Program-made: the position numbers and the translations under genes
NCBI RefSeq assembly: GCF_050947875.1
Contig: NC_134568.1
Span: 205,182,217-205,246,216, forward strand
Direction of reading: 5' to 3'
DNA length: 64,000 nucleotides
Origin: Dermacentor variabilis
Lineage: Eukaryota > Arthropoda > Arachnida > Ixodida > Ixodidae
Part shown: piece after piece, positions 1 through 11,693 of the stretch
Layout: every line of letters begins with the position of its first letter
Numbering within the stretch: the stretch's first letter is position 1
The notes under the pieces: generated by a model
Seen by the model: the letters and a program-made list of their open reading frames with translations, nothing else
What the model was told of the DNA's origin: nothing
The model's database searches: none

Positions 1-213
1 AACATCTACAGCGTTCATAGTAAGGTTCGTTACAGCGCAACGCAAGACAAGGACAAAAAAAAGGTATAAAACGACGACCACGGCGCTGACTCTGAACTGA
101 TATTTTATTGAAGATATGTCTAACATATATATATATATAGGTGCCAGTTGATAACCATCACACGCACGAGACACAGAGATGCATCAAGGCAACTGTGACA
201 AACTGACGCATGA

Positions 214-642
214 TCAAAATTGACCCAGGTAACGCAGTTCCTTGTCATGAAGAGTGATAGACGGTTCGCTGATACATGCTTTGTCCCTAATCTTTATATT
301 GTGAGCCTCGGCGATTTCCCTTGTCAATTGGGTCACATGTTTAAAAATGACAGTAGCTTTTTTTTTTAATTCGGGGCGACAACCGCACGACTTGCAATGG
401 TCCCGGAGATGAAGTGGCGCACCCCCTTGAAGAGATAGCTCGTGCTCCTTAAGTCGAACATTCATATATCGCTTCGTTTGTCCCACGTCTAGATCTAAAG
501 CTGTGGATGTGGTTATCCCACATCTACTGATTTGACTAAAGGTCGTTTCTCTCTGTATCTCTGTCTTCTGCATTTTTCTTTTTGTCCCGTAACCAGTAGG
601 GAAGGGCTGAATTAGGAGAACACTGATAGCAATAACGGTCAA
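214..642 (-). pseudogene. Penelope-like element, C-terminal GIY-YIG endonuclease region
   Basis: This 142-codon minus-strand frame ends like a Penelope-like retroelement (PLE) protein. The GIY-YIG nuclease of these elements nicks target DNA for insertion. Visible parts are VGQTKRYMNVRLKEHE (residues 53-68) with the expected catalytic Arg63, a Cys/His-rich stretch at 80-90 (LRDHCKSCGCR), and TREIAEAHNIK, whose Glu112 fits the conserved glutamate, before the SEPSITLHDKELRYL end typical of PLE proteins. The GIY/YIG strand and the whole RT domain are missing upstream; the first 48 residues do not resemble a PLE, so the ATG is fortuitous. The sequence below position 213 (purine-rich, GACAAGGACAAAA) looks like the PLE 3' UTR. 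A second, diverged PLE end lies at 46.4-47 kb. The family call is fairly secure; the exact clade is not. Confidence 0.7.
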
Positions 643-2397
643 TATGCGCCGTTTATGTTTGAGAAATTGCCGTGCTAATCAGCGCAGCCGGAGTAACTAG
701 GATGTTACCGCTAGCACAGCGCGTGGAACAAATAGTAAATTTTTTTTAATCACCCACAAATACTTGTGTGAATTGAGAAGATCACACGTCCGCGAGGTTA
801 TAAAAAAGTTTACCTATATTAGTGCGGATTTTTGCGGAAACGCAAGCCAGTTGTCATGCACAGTCCTGTTCAAGTTGACGAATGAACACATATTTTCCAA
901 CAGTGGGTTTCATTTTAACCTGGATCGGTAAACTTAAGGCAACTGTTGCGGCTCTCCTGTTGACGCTCTTATCATCCACAGCGTGGACTGCTCGATTGAC
1001 GAAGAGCGAAACAAAAGATTTCAACATGCGCCCGGAATCAATTTTTTTTATGCCTTCATGTCCTTGCTGTATGTCATGTCGGCCTTTTAATTTCCAGTCA
1101 TGTGAGTAGGCACCTACAAAGTTCGGCCTTTCTTCTTATTATTGCATCGCCGGTATTTTACCTACTCCATACTTTCACATACAACGATGCTGGAACACAG
1201 CTCATAATTCGCCAACGCGCGCATGTACAGTTACGCTAACCATTACTATCTAACCGTTGCAGTCATCAATTCGTGCCGAGCATCGTGCCAATTGTAACGC
1301 AAAAAAAAAAAGAATGTTCGCACCAGCCTGCATGACTACGCTGTACATGCGTTACCCCTAGCTCTCTTATTTCTTTTTATTTCTTTGGGGAGATACGAAA
1401 TGATGGGTGGGTAGGGGGGGGGGGTTGTCATTTTAGCCTTCCTCTTTTTTCGTAGTATTTTTAATTGTCGTTTCTTATTTCTTTTTCGTCTTGCAGTGAT
1501 GATTTCCCTTTAGAAGATCAGCTTTCTGTTCACGTCAGTGAGTTAAACAACTTTTTTGATTTAGTTGAACAATATAATATGGCCGGTGCCTAGGACACTG
1601 AACAGAAGCTGGCCTAGCGTGCGCGCTTTGTTCTCGAGGCGGAGGTAGCAATAAGACGCCAGCGACGAATGAAGAAACCACAGTGGGGATCGAGCGAACG
1701 GCAGCTCGGAATGACCCCGCCACAGAAACTGGAGATGTCTGCGTATTACGACTGTCGGACAACGTTCGATGCAGACTGCGAGAAAATAAGACTAAGCTAT
1801 CCGGTTGCAGAAAACGCTTATTCTGACGCCTGAATGGCTGCTGTCAGCCATGGAGAGGCAATCGTTGTAGCCGGAGGAGACGACGGCATTCTATAAAACC
1901 ACGCGAGAAGACGCGCAATAAATGAGAGACCGTATATCCAGTGACCCGAAGCTCGCAGCGCTATCCCCAGCTTCTTTTACACGCCTGTATTATCATTTCG
2001 TTTCACCTCGTATAAAAAATTACAGAACACTATCTCACTGTCTGCCTTCTTCGCTACAATTACTTTGGCCAGTCCACTGTTTCCGTACTACCTTAGTAGA
2101 CGGGCGGGTGCATACCCGCCTAACAGTAGGCGGGTATACACCCGCCTACAGATTGCAAGACCAATGCACTGATTTCGTGGAAGGGACTGTTTTCTTATTT
2201 TATCAGCTGTTCACCAAATTAGGGCACCAATGTATTGACTCAGTGTGCATGCATGACAATGGCTCCCTTGTAAAGCACTCCGTAGTTTTCTCTTTTGTGT
2301 GTTTTGTGTGCTCGTTGGAGCTGTGGTCACAAGCTAAGAATAGTTAATATATGCGCATTACTGATTGCATCGCAGAAATACCGTTTACGTATCACTC
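643..2397. other. No gene recognised; low-complexity tracts
   Basis: I see no gene here. There are homopolymer runs (A at about 1303, G9 near 1416-1425) and small open frames with no recognisable motif. The only notable structure is the hairpin pair near 2.1 kb, listed separately. Confidence 0.5.
2103..2149. repeat. Two adjacent short palindromes
   Basis: Two hairpins lie side by side. Positions 2103-2120 pair GGCGGGT with ACCCGCC around a TGCAT-like loop. Positions 2126-2149 pair GTAGGCGGGT with ACCCGCCTAC around TATAC-like loop bases. The second is a perfect 10-bp stem. The repeated motif GGCGGGT.ACCCGCC shows the two arose by duplication. The function is unknown. Confidence 0.75.
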
Positions 2398-2919
2398 TGA
2401 TAAGCCACGGCTGCTCAGGTGGAGCTCGAGTTGTGCGGACGTTTTGAATCCACTCAGCTGCTGTTGGTCCTCAGCCGTCTAACACAAAAAACAACTAATG
2501 TTTTGTCACGGGACTCAGCGATGACAGCCTTTTTATACAAGGTGCATTCAACGCCCAATAATAACGAAAAATGGTCGGTGCGCGAATCAGAAATGTCGCA
2601 AATCTGCTGCGTACAATAAATTACAGCGACAGCGCAGCCTTTGAACGCTGGAAAAGGTTGATAAGCCACGGCTGCTCAGGTGGAGCTCGAGTTGTGCGGA
2701 CGTTTTGAATCCACTCAGCTGCCGTTGGTCCTCAGCCGTCTAACAGAAAAAAACAACTAATGTTTTGTCACGGGACTCAGCGATGACAGCCTTTTTATAC
2801 AAGGTGCATTCAACGCCCAATAATAACGAAAAATGGTCGGTGCGCGAATCAGAAATATCGCAAATCTGCTGCGTACAATAAATTACAGCGACAGCGCAGC
2901 CTTTGAACGCTGGAAAAGA
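2398..2919. repeat. 261-bp tandem duplication (two copies)
   Basis: The stretch starting TGATAAGCCACGGCTGCTC at 2398 is repeated from 2659, and both copies end in GAACGCTGGAAAAG (2657 and 2918). The offset is 261 bp throughout and only a few substitutions or one-base indels separate the copies, so the duplication is recent. The small open frames on both strands simply repeat with it and carry no known motif. I read no coding function in it. Confidence 0.85.
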
Positions 2920-4485
2920 CGGATGAAACTTCAATGTTGAAATAGTGGAATGTGTGTACACAAGCGAAGCAAGTCGCAGCAACCATCACAGCCTATCACT
3001 CAATATAAACCCGACGCCTCGAAAAGTGCAACAACGTGCTCAGCGTTCCGTGCAAGTTTCAGTGGGTACTACTGAGCAAGAATATGTTTTTTCTTAAACA
3101 GTTTGCGAAGCAATGTGGCCATAGAAATTTGACCCGAGCTCTGTGCAATGTTTTGTGGAAGGCTTGGGCGTTAACTCTTCTCATTTTCTCATAGTAATCG
3201 TCTACATATCTTGCAAACAGACAGACACTAACCAAGCTTTGCGCTCTGCAATTTGTTTGCCTTTAGTGATAACAAGCGGCTCGTACGCTTTAACCAAAGC
3301 ATATTTGCGACCCCAACCAGTGCCTATAGCAACTTTCCTCAAACTCCTGCAGTTTTCACTCCAAGATCTCCTTTCCTTCTTTTTTGTGTCCTATAGCAGG
3401 CTTTTGAACGCACGTACAATACCTCGACTCGAAAAAGGCAAGTCGAGGACAAACTGGCCGAGTGCGCTAACATGAAAGCTTGACATCTGAAGCTGTGAAA
3501 GCGTTCCCCATTGCGCTTTACAGGGTGAACAACAACGCAAGATCATACATATTTGTCAGCGATAAGGAGTCCTGGAAACTCGTTAGCTTACAGAAGAGGC
3601 GTTTGATCGTCTTCACACTGCTAGAAACGTCCCAAAGTGGGAGCGATGTCGATCATTTTTGACAGAAAAGAATAGTTGTTTGTGAGCCCCACGACAGCCA
3701 GAAAACAACAGACCACAGACAACAGAAAACGGTCGAGTAATCTCATGTTAAGAAAAGTCAGCAGAGGAACCAGGCTGAATGTAGAAACTTAAAGGGTGAA
3801 AGATAGCGTTCGTGAAATCGTTCTAGTCGTAAGAGTCCATGCTAGCTCGCCCACCGGCTGAACGAAGTGTAATTACCGTAGCCATTGCTCCCACCTTGAA
3901 ACCAGAATGGGGAAACTTTGGTCGTCCTTCTGAGCAGAACGCCGCTACCCATACCACATTATCTTGTTCAAAATTTTCCTGTACTTGCAAAAAAAAAAAA
4001 TTGCGGAGATCCCACGCGCTGTGCGAATCGACTGACGCGAAGAATTTTGCAGGTACTTAACTCTCCAGCACTTGTTCGGGTTCCGCAAAGCGATTCCAGG
4101 CGAACCAACACGTTTGCGCAAATTGAGTAGTTGTGTGTGAGTACGGGTGTCTGTGACGAGAGCAGCACGACGACGAGCACATGGAAGATGTGGAAGCATG
4201 TCATGTGGTGTATGTTAAAGCCACAATGACGTTTGTACTCAGGGGGAGAAATGTGAAAACATGATTAATTTGGGCGATCACGAAGTCGGTACAACTTCGC
4301 ACCGTTTCTACGTAGCGTAAACTGCAACGATGAAAGTACTGAGGTAAAGTCCTGGAGATGGCGCAGTCTAACACAACGCCTCAAATTGCAAAAACTCACA
4401 AGGAAAGATGAACTGAAAGCGGCACGGGGCACACGCGCCGGGAGTTTCAAAGAGCTGGCTGGATTTAGAACGCGAGAAGTACGCG
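2920..4485. other. No gene recognised
   Basis: Short open frames of up to 110 codons lack recognisable motifs. A poly-A run lies at 3989-4000. Nothing else stands out. Confidence 0.5.
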
Positions 4486-4662
4486 TGCGGTCTTGGCCTA
4501 ATGGTTAGAGCACGCGGCTGCTGTGCTCAACGGCAGAGGTTAAATTACACCATCAGCTACGCATTACTTTCTATTAAAGTAAGACCATACAGGAACCTAC
4601 ACGCCTAGCTTACGGCAAAATGCTATGAATGAGGCAAAGAAGGATCAGCATTAAAAAAAAAG
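4486..4662 (+). mobile_element. tRNA-derived SINE
   Basis: The head reads like a tRNA gene: an A-box-like TGGCCTAATGGTTAGAGCA at about 4496-4514 and, some 35 bp later, GAGGTTAAATTAC, a decayed B box (consensus GGTTCGANTCC). A non-tRNA body follows and ends in an A-rich tail at 4651-4660. This is the layout of a pol III SINE. It differs from the Ruka-like SINEs at 5.5 and 17.9 kb. It cannot be a functional tRNA: the acceptor and T stems do not close. I did not find a clear target-site duplication. Confidence 0.6.
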
Positions 4663-5522
4663 GAAGGTATCTAGTCATTCATTGTGTACTGCTGCATTAC
4701 AACGCTGGAAATAAAGTGTGAAGAGTTGAGTCAAACTCATGGAATTGAACACATTGTGGATGACCATGTGACCAACGATTATTTGTTGCTGTGTTGTAAA
4801 TATCGTTCACCAAGCGTCCTGCATATCCGCGAACATACTTCATAGTACGGTGAAGATTTGTGTAGCTACTGTGTCAACACTGTGCCTTTTCCGAAATAAG
4901 ATTGCTTTGAATGCCTTGCTCGCTTTTCTCTTGGTCTATCATGCAAGGTGAGGCCGGATTTTCTAATGATTAGCTTCATGATCCATTCTTCTCACCCTTT
5001 CTCACTGTCACTGAAGGCGCCACGTCGCCGTTATATCACAAGGATCGGCCATTCAGCGCGATGCATGAGAATAAGAAAACGAAGGGAAAATGAAACAGAA
5101 ACGTTACAAAACACCAACACTAAATACAATCTTACTCTTCATAGAAGGAGCAGTACTGTGAAGATTGTGAGATCTACAGTTCATTTTGTTTATTTCTATT
5201 ACTTTTTGTCATGGACTAACGGGGAGTCTTTATGCGGAAAATATTTGCGACTTGACTTAAATTTATTAGGTGTCCCAGCTAACGTTAGGGAAGCTGTTCA
5301 ACGAAAACAAAGATATTTAGAAAACATAGTGCAAGATGCGATTTCAAGACCTATGTCGTTCCTTCGTTAGAGGTCGGACGACTGAACACCGTAGGTATTC
5401 TTATTATTACATCTTTCACTGTGTTTTTTAGGTCTTCTTTTTTGTTTAGTTGAACACCTTGGCTGACGTTAGCTTGGACACAGTACAATACATGTATTGA
5501 AAACCAAACACAATGCCATATC
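4663..5522. other. No gene recognised
   Basis: This AT-rich sequence has a 140-codon plus-strand frame (4948-5370) of low complexity. It shows no domain I can name, and I do not call it a gene. Confidence 0.45.
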
Positions 5523-5532
5523 TGTCGTGCAA

Positions 5533-5770
5533 ACAAAATAAATTATGGGGTTTTTACGTGCCAAAACCACAAACTCATTGCGAAGCAAGCGGCCTTGGGC
5601 ATCTCCGGATTAATTTTGGCCACATAAAGTTCTTTGCCACGAGCCTAAATATAAGTGCACAAGCGTTCTTGCATTTAAGCCCCATTGAGGCGCGGCGGCC
5701 CGGATCGAATCCATGACTTACGAGGTCAGCATCGCAACGTTGTAGCCACTAATCCACCGTGGCGGGCGAA
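5533..5770 (-). mobile_element. Ruka-like tRNA-derived SINE, complete, with TSD
   Basis: This 238-bp insertion is flanked by a perfect 10-bp target-site duplication, TGTCGTGCAA, at 5523-5532 and 5771-5780. The sense strand is minus. The tRNA-like head is at the right (CCGCCACGGTGGATTAGTGG and a B box in the GGATTCGATCCGGG region), and the body ends at the left with GGTTTTGGCACGTAAAAACCCC followed by an AT-rich tail. Its length and body match the copy at 17.9 kb. Sequence and length fit the Ruka SINE family described from ixodid ticks; that name is recalled, not searched. Confidence 0.85.
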
Positions 5771-5780
5771 TGTCGTGCAA

Positions 5781-6186
5781 CATCACAATGACGTGTCCTC
5801 TTTCTAGTACCTTTAGTGGGAGATGTTTTCGTTCTATGTGACCATACCAGGGCGTATTTCTGCCGCTGCCGCAAAAGCGTCGAAGTAACTGTGAGCGCTA
5901 GAACGACCCCGGATGGGAACAGTAGCGCCGGGCTATGAGGCCGCTGCATTTTTATTACTGCTGCTGCTGCTGCTGCACGGGGATGGTTCTTTTTAAGAAA
6001 AAGGTTTAGCTCTGGAGCTTCTATCTAAATGCTAGGGAACGGAAAAATCCTTTTTTTTTTCAGCGGTCACTGCACCGACCTCAAAGACGTTCCTTGCATT
6101 TTAAAAGAAAATGTTAAAGGGCCGACAATAAATTTTTATGCTACCTGGCTTTTTTTTTTCTTTTTTTAAATAGTGGAACGGAAGGC
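5781..6186. other. No gene recognised; CTG and poly-T tracts
   Basis: A short (CTG)n run lies at about 5957-5974 and poly-T tracts near 6050 and 6150. There is no coding signal. Confidence 0.5.
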
Positions 6187-7440
6187 TTACCGGTCAGTTA
6201 GTCTAACCGTACAGTGATAAGGCGGAAACGCAGTACAAAATTTTTTTATCAGCATTTTTCGATCTGCAGTAGCGATCGCGATGGTCATGTCGTACGCTGG
6301 CAACGTGCTGGAAACTGGGATAGGTGAGCCTATTAGCGATTGTGCGCCCGGACTGGTGGGAAGCAGACGAAGAGTGCGGCACTATGGCTGCAGGGCATAG
6401 CTGCAGGTTTTGTAAAGTGTTTGATTATTTCCGCAATACTAGCTATACACGCGCTTTCATGGTTTCCTTCTCAACAGTTTTCGTCATGTGCAACTCAAGG
6501 CTTCTTTACAGCCAAGCTACGTTTTCGCAAGCGAAACGACGTTTTTGCCCAAGTAGTACTATTCGCGTATGGTGCGAAAGCCCATTTACAGAAAAAAAAA
6601 ATCAGTCGATGCCACTTTGTACCTTGCAGGGAGACCACAGAACTCATGGGTGCGCACTCGCAAACTCGCGCGCGTGTTCGAAGGCACTGATGTGCGCCGT
6701 CACGCAATGAGGGACGCCACGGCTCGTCACGGGTGGACCGCTCCACTCGTTGCCGCGAAGTCTGCTAGTTACCGAGAACTGTTTTTAGCTCGTAACAGGC
6801 ATGGAACAAAACGCAGTCGTCTATGCAATATAAAGACATCAATATTAAACAATAATTACGGGGCACTCTTTAACAGCTCACTTAAGTACAGTAATCTGAG
6901 TGCACTCATATTATAGCAAGCCTGCGAACGTTTCACCACGAGTTAGCGCGACATATCGTTTTTCACGACTTTCTGTGCCATTTTAAAATTCCCGCTTGAA
7001 TAACTGCATGATGCGGCCCAACATCAAGAAGTGTAAAAGCGTGCGAATATCTCGATGGGGCCACACACACTGTTAGCAGCGCGTATTTTCTTGACGGCAT
7101 CCTGCGAGATCCTGTGATTTCGTATACAAGTACCTCGGCATCTACACCAGTTGCGATCTTTCTTGGCGCACACCTGTTAACTATGTTACTAACAACGCAA
7201 ACCGCATGCTGGATTACTTACGACGTAATCTTTCCAGATCACATTCGGCAGTAAAACTACATATATAAAAATCACTTGTTCGCACTAAATTAGATTACGC
7301 ATGTGCTATCTTAGGCCCCAAAAGCGCCACACTTTCCTCAATAAATAAAGAAATCGCGAACAGCATGCTCGATTCTATCGCCAGTAATCGTAGGTCTTAA
7401 TTTCCACCAACACCTTATGAAGCATTCTGAACGGCTGTCG
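6187..7440 (+). repeat. Dispersed repeat, copy A
   Basis: Blocks of this stretch recur in the same order and orientation across 22.66-27.2 kb (copy B). Shared anchors are GCTTACCGGTCAG (6189 and 22669), GCTGGAAAC..GTGAG..ATTAGCGATT (about 6309 and 25660), TGATTATTTCCGCAA / AAATTATTTCGACAA (about 6422 and 26580), the block around 6900-6950 versus 26965-27050, and AAATCGCGAACAGC (7350 and 27104). Divergence is high, so the family is old. I see no terminal inverted repeats, and its class is unknown. Copy A contains a LINE fragment near 7.1-7.35 kb that copy B lacks. Confidence 0.6.
7116..7350 (+). pseudogene. LINE reverse-transcriptase C-terminal fragment (CR1-like)
   Basis: The plus-strand translation from 7116 reads DFVYKYLGIYTSCDLSW and continues with NNANRMLDYLRRNL and LVRTKLDYACAI. 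It aligns closely with the same region of the CR1-like LINE at 22.8-25.6 kb (YKYLGVNLSNNLSW, DANCVLCYLRRNL, IVRPKLEYACSVW). One in-frame stop follows HSAVKLHI. It ends near an AATAAATAA sequence at about 7339. It lies inside dispersed repeat copy A and is absent from copy B at that point, so it inserted after the repeats dispersed. Confidence 0.75.
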
Positions 7441-8415
7441 GTCGCTTTAAAGGCTAGAGACCATAGGAAGTATATTTTTTATTTAGGCAGTCCGTTTTAG
7501 AAAAAAAATTAAAATAGCAGATAAAGAACAAAAGTGTCGAGTTTGTATATCTGCAACTAGGCAATGAAACACGAAATCACAATTATGTCAGCTGCACCAA
7601 ATAATATATTTAATTTAGAAGAAATTGATGCATTACACCACTGTAATATATACCCCTAATTGTGAGTAAAACTTTTTGCAAAACTCTCGTAAACATCGTC
7701 ACAACTTCAAGACAGCTATAAATTCAGATATCAAATTAGTCAGCGTTAGATCCTCTAACGAATGCAATTTGCAGAACTAATCCATTTTTGGTGTAGAATT
7801 ATGGACTTGTAAGTTTTGTGCTCGAATTATGTTTAAACTTTTCAATTTTCGCCAATTTTTGTCAAATATTTTAGGGTCTAAATCAAAATACTGCTTGAAA
7901 TAATCAGTCAAATTTAATTTTCTCTAGCACATGCAACAAGTTTCATTGAGATCGTTCCAGCGGTTGCCTCATAAAAGCATTTGTATTGCCAATTGTAGTA
8001 TTTGCAACATTCATAACGGTTGATTTTACTATGCACTTTTATTTCTTGTGCCATTTTGCGTATTTGTTATGTATTTGTGGTGTTTCTCACACTTAACATG
8101 AGTGAATTTTAATGTGTCATTTTATAATGTATTAAGTTTTTACAGTTGTGATATCATCAAATATGTGATAACACGTGATGCATTTCCATGTCACAAACGC
8201 TAAAAGGATTAGTCGGCACCATATGTTGGCGTCAACATCTCCTTGTAGTTATTCGTGTTAATAAAAAAAAGTATTCCTGGATTTGACGTGTATTGGAATT
8301 AAGAAATCAGAGTCGGCCCCGGGGGGGGGGGGGGGGGGTGATCTCGAGCTTCCTCTTAAGCCTCAGTGCAGTCGAGGCACGCAAAGCCCTCCTGCGGTTG
8401 CCATGGGGCTGCGTT
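7441..8415. other. AT-rich stretch, no gene recognised
   Basis: This strongly AT-rich sequence has no long open frame. Near 8210-8270 the motif AGTCGGCACCA..GGCG followed by AATAAAA resembles 34170-34230, which may reflect a shared element 3' end. A run of G of about 19 bases lies at 8320-8338. Confidence 0.4.
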
Positions 8416-8417
8416 AG

Positions 8418-8700
8418 ATCAATCAATCAAATCAATCAAATGTTTTATTTCCAACAAAACTTTCGGGGGTCCTCTAGGTGAAAAGCTGCCACGTACAGCT
8501 TGAATGCGCCTGAAGGCGTTCAGTCAAGCTGCTTCGATCATCAACTAGGAAGCAGGAAATTCGAATACATGAGCATACAGCATTTCCAGTCTTCGAATAA
8601 AGTTCCAGGGAGTAGCCACTCCATCACATAGATTTGGAACGTAGCGGGTATAGCTACTTGACGTGAACAGCATAAGCAGGTGAGAGCTTCTTTTGTGTCT
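8418..8700 (-). mobile_element. LINE 3' UTR fragment with (TTGAT)n-type tail
   Basis: The left edge is ATCAATCAATCAAATCAATCAAATG followed by TTTTATTTCC, which on the minus strand is an oligo(A)-rich 3' end with a (TTGAT)n tail. This is how several CR1-like LINE 3' ends in this window look (compare 25.76 kb and 30.92 kb). No RT coding sequence is left. The right boundary is uncertain. Confidence 0.4.
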
Positions 8701-9235
8701 GCAGTCGAAGCTAACTGCGGTGAAGTGCACGAAATTATGCACGCGGAAGGCAGCATTCTGCCTCTCTCGCGGCATCCTTATAGCTCGCGGTGTTTCTGTC
8801 GTTTGTCATGCTACGCGTTGCTTTTCCGTCGCAATGTTTACGGTACTCCTTCTACGAGGACTCCATAACTCTCGGGCACAGATTTTTACTCTACGCAACG
8901 ATGACAAATGCTGAGGGATGTGAACAGCGTCGCACTCTCTGGCGTGCGCGGGACCGCACTCATCGTCCTAGGTTAGTATCGCCAGAAGTAATAATGGGCA
9001 TTCATTCGCACCAAGTATGCGCAGGCACATTCCCTTTTCTAGATGCACACCGCAGAGTGATACTCCGATCATACTGAAGAACTACTACTACAAGGCAATC
9101 CACTTGCCGAACAGACACAGTATACGTTTTAGAAGCATACTGCGCGGCTTCTCAATGCATTTTACCAGCTATTTATTTCGCAACGAATTTGTTGCGCACT
9201 TTATGGACGCACGCAACTGCGTCCACCTATATGCG

Positions 9236-9310
9236 TGAGAGAGAGAGAGGGTGATGGGGAGAAACGAAAGGCAGAGAGGTCAACCAGACGCACGTCTGGT
9301 TTCTTGAGTG
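9236..9310 (-). mobile_element. I-clade-type LINE 3' tail fragment
   Basis: GAGAGAGAGAGAGGG followed by a GGAGAAACGAAAGGCAGAGAGGTCAACCAGACG-like stretch resembles the 3' UTR at 38335-38440 (GAGAGAGA, GGCAGGTTAACCAGAGGGGA). It is only a short tail and its boundaries are approximate. Confidence 0.4.
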
Positions 9311-10890
9311 AGTGAAACCTCCTATACGAAATACGTAAATGCGCGCGAAAACAGCAGGGAATCTATGTTGTTGTTGTCGTTGGCCCAGCCCGATTAATTC
9401 ATCATTTAGTTTTGCAATTTCTCCTTTAGATTCATATTGCAAAAACGGTTACATGCACCAAAATCATCATTGATTCTAAAACGTTCAAATTTGACGCCAT
9501 TAACAGTGAGTTGAAATACTTTATTTTACTTCTTCTTTCTTGTTTTTTTAGAACATTCTGCTGATAACGGGGCAGCCTTTTAAGAGCAAATCGCAGTAGC
9601 TAATAAAGAGATATATCCCTTAGCGCAACATTTACTATAGCTTAAAAGCCTTTTGGAACGTCATATTAAAACGCCTTGCTAATAATGTGTGGTGAGGGAG
9701 GGGGGGAGGAATGGCGTCCTTTGACCATATCTGACTATTGCGCAATTAAACACTACGTTATCATCATCATCAAACGGGGGAATAACGTGTATCTCTTAGC
9801 CCGAAGTGTTCTTCAGAAGCTCATTGCCTCACAATACTATTGTATAAGCCTGATAGTTGTCTAAAGTCGTGACAGTTGCGCTGTTCGGTTGTTCAGTTTG
9901 GAGTTTTCTGTGCAAAATTTATAGGAATTCATTACGCTGCGAAAACTAGCACCGTCAACTTTTTGCAATTCTGGAAGTGGTTATGAACTCCTCGAAAGGT
10001 GCGCTCCAGTTCTTCCAGTGGTATGGTTAAAAGTTGTTTAGTCTAATTTTCATAATTACCTGTCTACTACATAATGACATATCCAAATGCCTTCCCCTTT
10101 TTGGGTAAATACAATCTATAAAAAAATCATTTAAGCATGTCATCATTCCTATATTTAAGCAATTTCGCATGCATTTCGTGAAACACGCGGTATATTAACG
10201 AAATTCCACATTGTTTTTCTTGTAATATGCACTTATTTGCTGGGCTCTGTGGTATATTTCGCTAAATAAACAACGCTAGCGCTGCACTTTATTACAGTGT
10301 ATTTTTATATGGTCATGAAAACGGAACCCATTCATACTTCTTTGTCGGTATGTCGTTGGCCTGACAGAGGAATAGCATCAGCCTGTATCCGACAGAGTCT
10401 ACGACGCACTGTCTTTAATTGGTAGAAACTGGCTACAGTAGAGCCGCTGAAGTGTAGGTAGCGGGATTGCACTGGCAGTATACGCTGTTCTGGCGCTCAG
10501 TAGAAATAAAGCAAGCGCGTCACTCCTCGCCTGTCCTGTTTGTGTTTGGATTGCTTAAATTAGTAAATATATCCTGATATTCACGGGTACTACAGCCTTA
10601 AGTTAAAGCAAATAGACCCGAAGTTGCGTGTACCGATCGAGCTCTTCGCACGTTTCCTGATTATGCTATGCGTGTGCTGCGATGTTTAATATAGCATGTG
10701 CAAGTTATACTCATTCGTACGCACTCCTCCCCGTGCTTCCATGGACATGCGCTATACGCCATCAGGCGGTGTGTGTTAGAACAACCAGCGAGCGACGTTG
10801 TTTTCAAGTGAAGTTTGTATTGCTTCACTCGTGTCGGCGTCGGTGTTGGTGTTGCCGTACGGAAACACCCAAGCAGCGCGAAAATAAATA
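9311..10890. other. No gene recognised
   Basis: AT-rich, with short open frames only. I see no motif, repeat or regulatory structure that I can support. Confidence 0.5.
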
Positions 10891-10899
10891 TTGCTTTGC

Positions 10900-10975
10900 G
10901 GGCTTCAGATCCGAACCACCGACCTCAAGGGTGGCGAGACCGCCACGATAACCGATTCAGCCACTGTCGCTTCAT
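10900..10975 (-). mobile_element. tRNA-like SINE head
   Basis: On the minus strand the sequence holds GTGGCTGAATCGGTTATCGTGG (A-box-like) and, after about 30 bp, GTGGTTCGGATCTGAAG (B-box-like). Arm spacing is tRNA-like, but the acceptor stem does not close and no CCA-adjacent 3' end or pol III terminator is obvious. I read it as a decayed SINE head rather than a tRNA gene. Confidence 0.4.
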
Positions 10976-11139
10976 CATGTGCGCCCTTAAAAGCGGAGTT
11001 TTATATACATGGAGAAGTAGACGCAGCGCAAGGCGCGGGCCAATCACGGGCGTCCCTTCCCTCCGGAGGAGTAGGGAGAGGGTGTGATCGCGTATTCGCT
11101 CGCCTCACGCCCGCCGTTTCCCGCCAGTTCAGGCCCGGC

Positions 11140-11395
11140 AGTCAGATGGCGAGGCCGCGTTTGGTTCGTTCTACCGAAGAGCAGGCTGCATTGAAGGAAC
11201 GGCAAAGGGAGTGGGCCGCGCGTTGTGCGTTCGGCCGAAGAACAGGCGGGGTTTGATGAACGCCATCAAGAACTCCCTTGAGAAAGGGCTCGTCGTCGAC
11301 CTGCCGACCTCGCCGTGAGGCAGTGCGACGCCGAGGCGTTACGACAACCAAGAGCCACGGATCCCGAGCTTCGCTTGCACCCCTCTTCACAGTAG
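11140..11395 (+). pseudogene. Arg/Ala/Glu-rich broken reading frame
   Basis: The frame from 11146 begins MARPRLVRSTEEQAALKERQ and is cut by a stop after about 38 codons. A +1 shift picks up EEQAGFDERHQELP and then Arg/Ala/Glu-rich sequence to about 11395. Repeated EEQAALKERQRE / EEQAGFDERHQE motifs suggest a low-complexity repeat protein that has decayed. I recall similar Arg-rich hypothetical proteins in tick assemblies but cannot assign a function. The preceding 150 bp are GC-rich. Confidence 0.3.
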
Positions 11396-11693
11396 CGCAA
11401 GGGCGGTCATTTTTTTCTTTTTGTTCGTATTTCGGTCGTTATTGTACTTCGTAACGAACTAAGCGCACATGCTTGTAGCTATCAAAGAGAAACTATGTCA
11501 CCGCGTGTGTGTGCTTCTCGCACTGCGAAAATTGAGCGGCGCAATATACGTATACGTATACGCAATATACGTACACATTTGGGCCTAGTAGGCCAAATGA
11601 GGGCACCTGCGAGACGCCAGAGCTAGACACTCGAGCAGGGGGACCACCATGAACTCGACGCTGCGGCCTTACAGATGAGTAGAACTTGTTGCT

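Noticed and set aside
4496..4560. Possible tRNA gene
   Set aside because: A and B boxes are present, but the acceptor, D and T stems do not close and an A-tailed body follows; a SINE head is the better reading.
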